A stretch of 10,827 nucleotides of DNA from CAZZCP01 sp964653235 (GCA_964653235.1 CAZZCP010000076.1:1-10827), one strand, 5' to 3'; shown: positions 1 to 6,254, counted from the stretch's first letter. The notes: generated from the letters alone by a model not told the origin. Translations and numbers: made by a program.

Positions 1-972
1 GTGGCATATTCTGTTGAAAATTCTCCCTTTGTAGATGACTCCTGCTATATGCCCTTTGATTTGGCTTTTTCTTGGTCTGTTTTTTTTAAGAAATATCGCC
101 CCAAGATGCTACTGATTGCCCGAACAGATTTTTGGCCTGAAATGCTACAGCAATGTAAAAAGCACAAACTAGAATCTTTGTTGTTTTCAGCAACACTTTC
201 TGACTCGAGTCCAAGGTTACAAAAATCAATACATCGAAGCTTTTCAAAAATTCTGCTTTCAAACATCACTGAAATTTTTTGCGTCAGTGCTGCTGATAAA
301 AAAAACTTTCAAGTTTTAGCCCCAAAGGTGAAAGTCTCTGTGCAAGGTGATTCGCGCTATGATCAAGTTTTAGAAAGACTCAAAAATGCAAGAATTTTTT
401 CTCAACTTAACACCAAGAAGTCGATTTTTATCTATGGTTCCACATGGCCTGAAGATGAAAAAATAACTGCCAATTTCATTGCAAAAACCGCTGGTGAAAT
501 CGCACATATCATTGTTCCTCATGAAATAGAGCCATCGCATATCAAAGAGATTCGAAATCTTTTGCAAACCAACAATATAGATTCACAGATCTGGTCTGAG
601 CAAAAAAATTGGGATAGCTCAAAAGTTATGATTGTCGATCAAGTAGGTCTACTCGCAGAACTCTATCCTATTGCAAAATGGGCTTTTGTAGGCGGGAGCT
701 TTCGAAAAAGCATTCACTCTGTTATGGAGGCCTTAGCGGCTGGTTGCCAGGTTTATTTTGGCCCCTATTACAAAAATAACCGTGAAGCGATTGAGTTTTT
801 AAATCAAAACAAAGGCTATGCAATTTGTGTTCAAAATGCTGAAAACTGGCACCAGGAGTGGATAAAACACATTCTCCTCGATCCTAACTTTGCCCAAAAT
901 CTTAAAAAACAAATCCATGAAAAGTCGGGATCATCAAAATTCATATTAAATTGGATAGACGCAAGACATTAG
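1..972 (+). CDS. waaA: 3-deoxy-D-manno-octulosonic acid (Kdo) transferase, C-terminal part
   Basis: Partial gene: the frame is open from the first base and the N-terminal membrane anchor and acceptor domain (about 100 residues in the family) lie outside the window, so the GTG at position 1 is not a start. WaaA (KdtA, a GT-B glycosyltransferase at the inner membrane) moves Kdo from CMP-Kdo to lipid A precursor. Family landmarks in the visible 323 residues: YMPFDLAF (16-23), RTDFWPEM (41-48) where the family has ETELWPN, GDSRYDQV (116-123), GSTWPEDE (147-154), VPHEIEP (172-178), a D-x-x-G-L-L-x-E-L-Y stretch (213-222) and FVGGSF (229-234) followed by SIHSVMEALAAG where relatives have GGHNxLEP. 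The order and spacing match the family's C-terminal domain well, but two conserved motifs are diverged. No clear terminator follows; the peroxiredoxin promoter begins 15 nt after the stop. Identity is fairly sure; exact acceptor and number of Kdo units added are unknown. Confidence 0.88.
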   Translation: MAYSVENSPFVDDSCYMPFDLAFSWSVFFKKYRPKMLLIARTDFWPEMLQQCKKHKLESLLFSATLSDSSPRLQKSIHRSFSKILLSNITEIFCVSAADKKNFQVLAPKVKVSVQGDSRYDQVLERLKNARIFSQLNTKKSIFIYGSTWPEDEKITANFIAKTAGEIAHIIVPHEIEPSHIKEIRNLLQTNNIDSQIWSEQKNWDSSKVMIVDQVGLLAELYPIAKWAFVGGSFRKSIHSVMEALAAGCQVYFGPYYKNNREAIEFLNQNKGYAICVQNAENWHQEWIKHILLDPNFAQNLKKQIHEKSGSSKFILNWIDARH

Positions 973-986
973 TACAACAAAAGATC

Positions 987-1014
987 TTGATGATAGAAAG
1001 CTTAAATCTATAAT
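987..1014 (+). promoter_or_regulatory. sigma70-type promoter of the peroxiredoxin gene
   Basis: TTGATG at 987-992 and a consensus TATAAT at 1009-1014 are separated by 16 nt. Transcription would start near 1021, giving a leader of about 23 nt that includes the AAGGAG ribosome site. No regulator site (for example an OxyR-like repeat) was recognised. Confidence 0.6.
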
Positions 1015-1043
1015 TTGAAACAAAATCAATCAAGGAGTTTAAA

Positions 1044-1625
1044 ATGGCCGTACTAACCGGAAAAACCGCACCTGATTTTACAGCAACTGCTGTATTTGGA
1101 CAGGAATTCAAAGAAATTAAGTTGTCAGACTACCGTGGCAAGAATGTTGTTTTATTTTTCTATCCCTTGGACTTTACTTTTGTGTGTCCAACTGAATTGC
1201 ATGCTTTTCAACATAAATTGAGCGAGTTTCGCGAGAGAAATACTGAGCTCTTAGGTTGCTCTGTTGACAGCCAGTTTTCTCATCATGCTTGGCTAAACAC
1301 ACCCAAAGAAAAAGGCGGAATTCAAGGTATAGAGTATGGCCTCGTTTCTGATGTTGGCGGAAGAATTGCCACTCAGTTTGATGTTCTCTCACCTGGAAAT
1401 GTAGCTTTCCGTGGTTTATTCTTAATTGACAAAGAAGGTATCGTTCGTCACCAAGTTGTTAATGATCTTCCACTTGGCCGCAATGTTGATGAAGCCATTC
1501 GCATGGTGGATGCCCTTACACACTTTGAGAAACACGGTGAAGTATGTCCTGCAAACTGGACCAAAGGTGAAGAGGCTATCAATACAACTCATGAAAGTGT
1601 TGGAAAATACCTAGCCAAAAAATAA
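1044..1625 (+). CDS. typical 2-Cys peroxiredoxin (AhpC/Prx1 family)
   Basis: Cytosolic thiol peroxidase reducing H2O2 and organic peroxides, recycled by a thioredoxin-type or AhpF-type reductant (family knowledge; no reductase gene lies nearby). The 193 residues are full length for the family. The peroxidatic site is FYPLDFTFVCPTE, with Pro41, Thr45 and Cys48 of the PxxxTxxC signature, and Arg123 in AFRGLFLID is the conserved active-site arginine. The resolving cysteine is Cys168 in GEVCPANW, so the dimer disulfide mechanism should be intact. GCSVDSQFSHHAW (71-83) is typical of the Prx1/AhpC subgroup. The GGLG motif linked to overoxidation sensitivity appears as GGIQ (91-94), and the C-terminus ends KYLAKK without a Tyr-Phe pair, so this is probably a robust form. 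The start is fixed by AAGGAG at 1032-1037, 6 nt before the ATG. It forms a single-gene unit with its own promoter and terminator. The symbol is left blank because ahpC and prx naming cannot be decided here. Confidence 0.95.
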   Translation: MAVLTGKTAPDFTATAVFGQEFKEIKLSDYRGKNVVLFFYPLDFTFVCPTELHAFQHKLSEFRERNTELLGCSVDSQFSHHAWLNTPKEKGGIQGIEYGLVSDVGGRIATQFDVLSPGNVAFRGLFLIDKEGIVRHQVVNDLPLGRNVDEAIRMVDALTHFEKHGEVCPANWTKGEEAINTTHESVGKYLAKK

Positions 1626-1639
1626 GGTATTGGGAGCCT

Positions 1640-1678
1640 TGAAGTTTCACCTTTATTGTGAGGGCTTCAGATTTTTTT
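1640..1678 (+). terminator. rho-independent terminator after the peroxiredoxin gene
   Basis: An imperfect hairpin TGAAGTTTCAC / GTGAGGGCTTCA (1640-1650 and 1658-1669, with G-T pairs and one bulged base) has a 7-nt AT-rich loop. A run of seven Ts follows at 1672-1678. It lies 15 nt after the stop codon. Confidence 0.65.
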
Positions 1679-1684
1679 CATAAA

Positions 1685-1725
1685 GGCGTGCAGCTTTTTA
1701 GTAAAATAAAAAATAGCAACACGCC
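1685..1725. other. long AT-rich hairpin between convergent genes
   Basis: GGCGTG (1685-1690) pairs with CACGCC (1720-1725), and inside it GC-TTTTTA can pair with TAAAAA-(AT)-GC with a small internal loop and a bulge. It lies between the convergent peroxiredoxin and barrel genes and may stop transcription from either side. Function is inferred from position only. Confidence 0.35.
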
Positions 1726-1753
1726 CCTTAGGCCGCAGCCTGTCTGCGGCTAA
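1701..1753 (-). terminator. candidate terminator of the minus-strand barrel gene
   Basis: On the minus strand TTAGCCGCAG and CTGCGGCCTAA pair around a 5-nt loop (1728-1753, one bulged G); the stop codon of the gene lies inside the first arm. The T-rich tract that would complete a terminator (1701-1715) starts about 12 nt after the hairpin, further than usual, so it may instead act together with the overlapping hairpin at 1685-1725. Confidence 0.4.
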
Positions 1754-2635
1754 AACTGATAGGTCGTCGCCAGCGTAAACTCAATTGCATAGACCAAATT
1801 ATCTGAATTCACCGCATAATTAAGTCGAATATCAGGGGTAATTCCAAAACCAGATCCAAGATTAAAGTCGTAGCCTATTGGTAAGCTTAAAAAGGCATAA
1901 AAAGGCAGCCCGTCTCCAGACACCTCGGTTTGAACATCATTAAAACTCAGATCAACATTGCTCCCATTTGCTAATTCCACTCCCAATCCCCACCAAAAAT
2001 TAGAGTCTTTGCTACCATAAAATTTAACCAATGCTCCAAAACTCAGAAAACTTTGCGACATCGTAATGTCATTCTGTGCAGCAGATTGACTATTAAAGCG
2101 CCCCTCTCCTTCTAAATCATGCTCGCGAAGATTGAGAAAAAGTCGCAGCATTCTGTGGTCTGTCCAATTGTAGTCATATAAAAAACCAAAAAAGAAAGAA
2201 CTGCCGGTGAGAGTGTCGAGCANNNNNNNNNNCGAGCAGAATCGAATTTCCATCGTCTGTAGCCAAGTCATTTTCACCAACACTTACACTTGAAAAAGTG
2301 AGGGCAATTCCAATAGATGAGTTTAAGTGATAGATTCGACTTCTTTTTTTACTACGTCTTGATAAATCGACAGTACTTATTCTTGATTTTTTAATACTCG
2401 AGCGAGGAATGAAACCAAAGCTCTGCTGACCACGGTACTCAACAATAACTTTCTTCCAAGAACCATAATTGCGAGTCGATACAGGCACACGATCTCCCAC
2501 TTGAAGCTCTTTCAATAGGTTCGATGACTTTGATCTCTTTTCGTAAACTCGAAGTTCTTCACGCACGATAAGCTCTTGTCCGGCAAAAGCAGGTAGAACA
2601 AAAAGAAACAAAAAGAGGTAGATCTTAGATGCCAT
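1750..2635 (-). CDS. exported SH3b-domain plus beta-barrel outer-membrane protein, interrupted by an assembly gap
   Basis: One gene read from 2635 down to 1750; ten Ns at 2223-2232 split it into two frames. Merging the CGAGCA copies that flank the gap gives one frame of about 289 residues. The N-terminus MASKIYLFLFLFVLPAFAGQ is a signal peptide with a likely cleavage at AFA. Residues about 21-81 look like a bacterial SH3 (SH3b) domain, with conserved-type pieces VGDRVPV, YGSWKKV and FGFIP. A basic linker of about 20 residues rich in Lys, Arg and Ser follows. From about 102 to the end, alternating hydrophobic strands (for example SSFFFGFLYDY, WWGLGVELANG, YAFLSLPIGYDF) and the C-terminal TTYQF, which ends in Phe like a BAM beta-signal, indicate an outer-membrane barrel of perhaps 8 strands. 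I do not recognise a named family; SH3b domains often bind cell-wall peptides, so a wall-linked barrel is an inference. A GTG at 2662 would add nine residues but overlaps the predicted promoter, so ATG at 2635 is preferred. Confidence 0.75.
2223..2232. other. assembly gap (10 N) flanked by a 6-bp identity
   Basis: Ten undetermined bases inside the minus-strand barrel gene. CGAGCA occurs directly before (2217-2222) and directly after (2233-2238) the Ns. Removing the Ns and one copy (16 nt) joins the two halves in frame, so the gap is probably a scaffold placeholder between contigs that overlap by 6 bp. Confidence 0.8.
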
Positions 2636-2642
2636 ATATAAT

Positions 2643-2671
2643 AGGCTAAGCAGTGAATTCACAGTCTACAA
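2643..2671 (-). promoter_or_regulatory. candidate promoter of the minus-strand barrel gene
   Basis: On the minus strand TTGTAG (plus 2666-2671) and TAGCCT (plus 2643-2648) are 17 nt apart, and the -10 ends 7 nt before the ATG at 2635. Both hexamers match consensus only in part (3 of 6 each). The support is the spacing, the lack of any Shine-Dalgarno and the same geometry at three other genes here. A perfect 10-bp palindrome GTGAATTCAC (2653-2662) sits in the spacer and could be an operator. Confidence 0.35.
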
Positions 2672-2694
2672 TAAAAGCTTTAAAATCTAGCTAC

Positions 2695-2723
2695 TTGACC
2701 TGTTAACACATTGCGCATATAGA
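2695..2723 (+). promoter_or_regulatory. sigma70-type promoter of the yceD-rpmF-fab cluster
   Basis: TTGACC at 2695-2700, a 17-nt spacer and TATAGA at 2718-2723. The predicted start of transcription coincides with the A of the yceD ATG at 2730, so the mRNA would be leaderless. TGTTAACA, an 8-bp palindrome, lies just after the -35. The divergent barrel gene starts 94 nt away on the other strand. Confidence 0.65.
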
Positions 2724-2729
2724 GACTCT

Positions 2730-3251
2730 ATGAAAAGGATTCGAAGCCGAAATATTGCTTTCTCACAGCTCCCAAAACTTGGAGTCGAGTTTGTTGCAGA
2801 CAAAAATGACACTGAACTTGCGCAACACCTTCATCTTTTACTTCAAGAAAATGAATATCAAGTTCAGCTTGAACTACAAGACGAAGGCGAAGGATTTCGC
2901 CTAAAAGGCTTTATTAAAGCTGAAATTCCTCTAGAATGTGCCTTTTGCTGCGAAGATTTTACACAATCAGTGAAGCTGAGTATAAATGAACTTCTGTTTC
3001 CGCAATTGCTGCAAAAGTCAAAAGCAGAGGATCTTGATCTTGCTGCTGGGCTTAAGGCCACAGAATTTGATTTTTTTGATTATATTTATGAGCAAATTGG
3101 TTTTCAGATTCCATATCAGGCAAAGTGCCCCACTCGAGATTGCAATAAAGACATCCTTCAAGAGATCAACAGCCGAGAACTTCAGCTCGAAGAAAATGCC
3201 TCTGCCTTTGCAGGCTTGAGAAATTTGAAATTTCCTGGAAAACCAAACTGA
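2730..3251 (+). CDS. yceD: YceD / DUF177 family protein
   Basis: Member of the DUF177 (YceD) family, almost always encoded just before rpmF; a role in ribosomal RNA or large-subunit biogenesis has been proposed for the family. The 173 residues are normal in length. Visible hallmarks are the cysteine pair in LECAFCCEDF (Cys70, Cys73, Cys74), followed by VKLSINELLFP, an acidic patch with DFFDYIYEQIGFQIP (114-128), and a second pair in KCPTRDC (Cys133, Cys138). The cysteines could bind a metal, though the second pair is spaced CX4C rather than the usual CX2C. No Shine-Dalgarno precedes the ATG; the -10 hexamer ends 6 nt upstream, so translation probably starts on a leaderless mRNA. rpmF begins 59 nt downstream. 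That spacer has an AT-palindromic stretch (TTTTTTAAAAAAA) and no convincing terminator. Confidence 0.85.
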   Translation: MKRIRSRNIAFSQLPKLGVEFVADKNDTELAQHLHLLLQENEYQVQLELQDEGEGFRLKGFIKAEIPLECAFCCEDFTQSVKLSINELLFPQLLQKSKAEDLDLAAGLKATEFDFFDYIYEQIGFQIPYQAKCPTRDCNKDILQEINSRELQLEENASAFAGLRNLKFPGKPN

Positions 3252-3310
3252 AATCTCTTGCTTTTTTAAAAAAATCCGGGCAGATTTATACGCTCGAACA
3301 GGAGTAAGAT

Positions 3311-3487
3311 ATGGCAGAACCCAAGAGTAAAGTCAGTCGCGCACGTCGTGGAATGAGAAGATCCCATGATGCCCTTAAGGTTCAACATCATAGCATATGT
3401 CCGAATTGTGGAGCCATTCGAAGAAATCACCGTGTTTGTGGAGAGTGTGGGTTCTACAAAGGACAAGAAGTTCTATCCGTAAACTAG
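3311..3487 (+). CDS. rpmF: 50S ribosomal protein L32
   Basis: Small structural protein of the large ribosomal subunit, 58 residues, the usual length. Translation begins MAEPKSKVSRARRGMRRSHD, the characteristic basic L32 start. A zinc ribbon follows: CPNC (Cys30, Cys33) and CGEC (Cys43, Cys46), so it is the zinc-binding form. The C-terminus is GFYKGQEVLSVN. AGGAG at 3300-3304 lies 6 nt before the ATG and fixes the start. It sits between yceD and fabH as in many bacteria, but plsX, which often separates rpmF from fabH, is not there; only 2 nt separate it from the fabH ATG. Confidence 0.96.
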   Translation: MAEPKSKVSRARRGMRRSHDALKVQHHSICPNCGAIRRNHRVCGECGFYKGQEVLSVN

Positions 3488-3489
3488 GA

Positions 3490-4473
3490 ATGAATTTGTT
3501 TAATAGCCGCTACGCTGGTATCGGCTCCTATCTACCTCCTAAAGTTTTAAGCAATCAAGACCTTGAAAATATGGTCGATACCACTGATGAGTGGATTACT
3601 GAAAGAACAGGGATTCTTGAACGACGTATCTCCGAAACAGAATCCACATCCGAAATGGCTTACAAAGCCACTCTAATTGCACTTGAAAAAGCACAAATCA
3701 CTATTGATCAAATCGACCTTATATTATTTGCTACAGTGAGTGGTGACAAAATTATGCCAAGTGCCGCTTGTTACCTGCAAGAAAAATTGGGGTGTACAGG
3801 AACTCCTGCAATCGACCTGAGCGCCGCTTGTTCTGGTTTTTTATACGCATCTGTAGTCGCAGATCAATTTATTCAAACAGGAAAATATAAAAATATTTTA
3901 GTGGTTGGAGCAGAAAGACTGTCTCGATATGTAGACTACCAAGATCGCTCAACCTGTATTTTGTTTGGTGATGGAGCCGGTGCTGCAATTGTTCAACGAT
4001 CTCAAGGAGAAGAAAGATTTATCGACTCAGAAATGAGATCTGATGGCCATTTGGCAAGTTTATTGGATATACCAGCTGGCGGCACCAGTCTCCCCTTAAG
4101 TAAAGAAGTGATGGATGAGAGGCTTTGCTTTATAAAAATGCAAGGTAGAGAGGTTTTCAAGAATGCTGTTAGAGCTATGGCAGATGCCTCGAAACAAATA
4201 TTACAAAGACAAAATATGAGTGTCGATGATATTGATTGGTTCATTCCCCACCAGGCCAATTTAAGAATCATTGAGGCAGTGGCGAAAAACTTGAATATCC
4301 CCAAAGAAAAACTCATTATAAATATTCAAAAAACAGGAAACACATCCTCCGCTAGCATTCCACTTGCCTTTTATAAAGCCTTAGAGGAAGAAAAAATCCA
4401 AAGAGGTCATAAAATCCTTATGATGGTTTTTGGGGCAGGTTTGACCAGCGGGAGCTTGTTGCTCACTTACTAG
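3490..4473 (+). CDS. fabH: beta-ketoacyl-ACP synthase III
   Basis: Condenses an acyl-CoA primer (typically acetyl-CoA) with malonyl-ACP to start type II fatty acid synthesis in the cytosol. The 327 residues match family length. The Cys-His-Asn triad is present: Cys114 in DLSAACSGFLYA, His254 in WFIPHQANLRI and Asn284 in KTGNTSSASIP. GIGSYLPPKV near the N-terminus, TTDEWITERTGI (31-42) and LFGDGAGAAIV (158-168) are typical. The frame is open further upstream across rpmF, but homology starts only a few residues after ATG 3490. That ATG touches AGGA (3486-3489) with no spacer; a TTG two codons later (3496) has a better 6-nt spacing, so the exact start is slightly uncertain or depends on coupling to rpmF. 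The fabD ribosome site overlaps its stop codon. Confidence 0.96.
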   Translation: MNLFNSRYAGIGSYLPPKVLSNQDLENMVDTTDEWITERTGILERRISETESTSEMAYKATLIALEKAQITIDQIDLILFATVSGDKIMPSAACYLQEKLGCTGTPAIDLSAACSGFLYASVVADQFIQTGKYKNILVVGAERLSRYVDYQDRSTCILFGDGAGAAIVQRSQGEERFIDSEMRSDGHLASLLDIPAGGTSLPLSKEVMDERLCFIKMQGREVFKNAVRAMADASKQILQRQNMSVDDIDWFIPHQANLRIIEAVAKNLNIPKEKLIINIQKTGNTSSASIPLAFYKALEEEKIQRGHKILMMVFGAGLTSGSLLLTY

Positions 4474-4482
4474 GAGTTACGA

Positions 4483-5466
4483 ATGAATATTCTCTTATTT
4501 CCTGGACAAGGAAGTCAAAGCGTTGGAATGGGTCAATTTCTATTTGAAAATTACTCATCTGTACGTGAACTCTTTGAACAAGCCAGCGACACACTGGATC
4601 TCAATTTTCAAAAACTCTGTTTTGAGGGCCCTGAAGAAGAACTGCAAAAAACTGAAAATACCCAGCCTGCAATCCTTTTAGTCTCTACAGCTTGCTTTCG
4701 AGTTTTAAAATCTGAAACTGATTTTGACTGGTATACTTCTGCTGGACACTCACTGGGCGAATACTCCGCTTTTGTTGCCAATGATTCGATTGAATTTACC
4801 ACTGCCTTAAAACTGGTCCGTCAAAGGGCGCAATTTATGCAAGAGGCGGTAGCAATGGGTGAAGGAGCCATGGCCGCAATTCTTGGCCTTGAAGATGTCG
4901 ATGTGTTGAAAATCTGTCAAAAAGTACGAGAAGAAACAGGCAAAGTTCTAGAGCCGGCAAACTACAATTGTCCTGGGCAAATTGTTGTTTCTGGTCACAA
5001 ACAGGCAATTGATTTTTTGAAAGCCAATTTTCAGAGCAAATGGGTGAATCAAAAAGTGAAAAAATTAAAATTGATCCCCCTTAAAGTATCCGCTCCCTTT
5101 CACTGTAGTTTGATGAAGCCGGCTGAAGACAGAATGCGAACACTTCTTGAGAAAACAGAACTTCGGCAACCTAAGAGACCAGTTTTGCAAAACTATACTG
5201 CCAATCTAGAGACCGAAATCGAATCCCTGCGTGAGAGCTTGATTCGTCAGATCTCCTCCCCCGTTTTGTGGGAAGAATCGATGATCAAAATCGATGAATC
5301 TTTAGATAGCGGGAGTGCTAATTTTCTTGAGCTAGGTCCCGGAAAAGTTTTACAGAAAATTTCACAGAAATCACTAGAACGACCGATGAGTTCGCGAGAA
5401 TTCTCGTTCTTTTCATCCTCAAACCAAGAAGAGTTTCAAATACTCTTAAAAGAGATGGCAAAATGA
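4483..5466 (+). CDS. fabD: malonyl-CoA:ACP transacylase
   Basis: Transfers malonyl from CoA to AcpP, supplying the extender unit for FabH and FabF. The 327 residues are about one fifth alpha/beta linker longer than the E. coli core only at the ends. Motifs: LFPGQGSQSVGMG (5-17), nucleophile Ser90 in AGHSLGEYSA, Arg115 in RQRAQFM which holds the malonyl carboxylate, YNCPGQIVVSG (161-171), catalytic His207 in APFHCSLM and LGPGKVL (284-290). AGGAG at 4472-4476, overlapping the fabH stop codon, lies 6 nt before the ATG. The end overlaps fabG by four bases (ATGA), which suggests translational coupling. Identity is very sure. Confidence 0.96.
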   Translation: MNILLFPGQGSQSVGMGQFLFENYSSVRELFEQASDTLDLNFQKLCFEGPEEELQKTENTQPAILLVSTACFRVLKSETDFDWYTSAGHSLGEYSAFVANDSIEFTTALKLVRQRAQFMQEAVAMGEGAMAAILGLEDVDVLKICQKVREETGKVLEPANYNCPGQIVVSGHKQAIDFLKANFQSKWVNQKVKKLKLIPLKVSAPFHCSLMKPAEDRMRTLLEKTELRQPKRPVLQNYTANLETEIESLRESLIRQISSPVLWEESMIKIDESLDSGSANFLELGPGKVLQKISQKSLERPMSSREFSFFSSSNQEEFQILLKEMAK

Positions 5467-6203
5467 AAAGCTTAGAAAATAAAAAAATTATCGTTACAGG
5501 TGGCTCGCGTGGAATTGGCGCTGCCATTTGCCAATTTCTTGCCGAAGAAGGGGCTCAAGTTGCCTTCTCGTACTCACGCAATAAAGACTCGGCAGCAAAA
5601 CGACTCTCTGACTTACCAGGTGAAGGGCACCAAATCTTTCAACTGGATATTTCGAGTGAAGAATCGGTTGAAAATGCTCTAAAAGAAATATTGAAGTTCT
5701 GGCCACAGCCCGATGGTTTAGTGAACAATGCTGGAATCACCAAAGATCAACTGCTGCTTAGAATGAAAACCGAAGACTTTGATAGCGTGATTCAAACCAA
5801 TTTACGGGGCAGCTTTTTGTGCTCTAAGATTATTGCCAAAGCCATGCTCAAAGCGAAAAAAGGCTCTATTGTGAATATCACCAGTGTGATTGGCCAGATG
5901 GGAAATGCGGGGCAAGCCAACTATGCGGCTTCAAAGGCAGGTATTGAGGCCTTTTCAAAATCGATTGCCCAAGAGCTTGCACCGCGAAATATCCGCGTCA
6001 ATTGCATAGCACCTGGCTTTATTGGCACCGAAATGACGGATGCCATTGATGTGAAGATGCAAGAGGCCATGAAATCGAGAATTCCGATGCAGAGAATTGG
6101 CCAAGCACGCGAAGTGGCACAAGCCGTCGGCTTTTTGCTTAGCGACGCTTCAAGCTACATCACAGGTGAAACTCTGAGCGTCAATGGTGGCTTAAGAATG
6201 TGA
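5463..6203 (+). CDS. fabG: 3-oxoacyl-ACP reductase
   Basis: NADPH-dependent short-chain dehydrogenase that reduces 3-oxoacyl-ACP to 3-hydroxyacyl-ACP, the first reduction of each elongation round. The 246 residues are of normal length. The nucleotide-binding TGGSRGIG is at 12-19, NNAG at 88-91, and the catalytic tetrad is Asn113 (QTNLRGSF), Ser141 (ITSVIG), Tyr154 and Lys158 (YAASKAG). The C-terminal SYITGETLSVNGGLRM is the usual FabG end. Its start codon overlaps the fabD stop and there is only a weak ribosome site, so expression likely depends on reinitiation after fabD. fabA/fabZ and fabI, needed for the rest of the cycle, are not in this window. Confidence 0.96.
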   Translation: MKSLENKKIIVTGGSRGIGAAICQFLAEEGAQVAFSYSRNKDSAAKRLSDLPGEGHQIFQLDISSEESVENALKEILKFWPQPDGLVNNAGITKDQLLLRMKTEDFDSVIQTNLRGSFLCSKIIAKAMLKAKKGSIVNITSVIGQMGNAGQANYAASKAGIEAFSKSIAQELAPRNIRVNCIAPGFIGTEMTDAIDVKMQEAMKSRIPMQRIGQAREVAQAVGFLLSDASSYITGETLSVNGGLRM

Positions 6204-6232
6204 TTGCAATGAGAATTCGAATAAATCATGAT
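6204..6232 (+). promoter_or_regulatory. possible internal promoter for acpP
   Basis: TTGCAA (6204-6209), 17-nt spacer and CATGAT (6227-6232), each matching 4 of 6 consensus bases. They begin right after the fabG stop. A start near 6239 would leave a leader of about 16 nt carrying the AGGAGG site. A separate promoter would fit the high demand for acyl carrier protein, but this is not proven. Confidence 0.4.
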
Positions 6233-6254
6233 CATTCAATCAGGAGGTAAGAAT

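Noticed and set aside
2636..2662. GTG start nine codons upstream for the minus-strand barrel protein
   Set aside because: No ribosome site; a clean signal peptide begins at ATG 2635, and the region holds the candidate promoter.
1750..2662. Two separate overlapping genes or a frameshifted pseudogene
   Set aside because: The break coincides exactly with the N run and disappears when the 6-bp edge overlap is merged.
3252..3310. Possible terminator or separate rpmF promoter in the yceD-rpmF spacer
   Set aside because: TTTTTTAAAAAAA has no GC-rich stem, and the best hexamers (TTGCTT and TTTATA) are about 21 nt apart, too far for a sigma70 promoter.
3397..3489. N-terminal extension of fabH reading through rpmF
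   Set aside because: The stretch is the rpmF coding sequence in another frame, has no ribosome site and no FabH homology; L32 with its zinc cysteines is clearly the real product.
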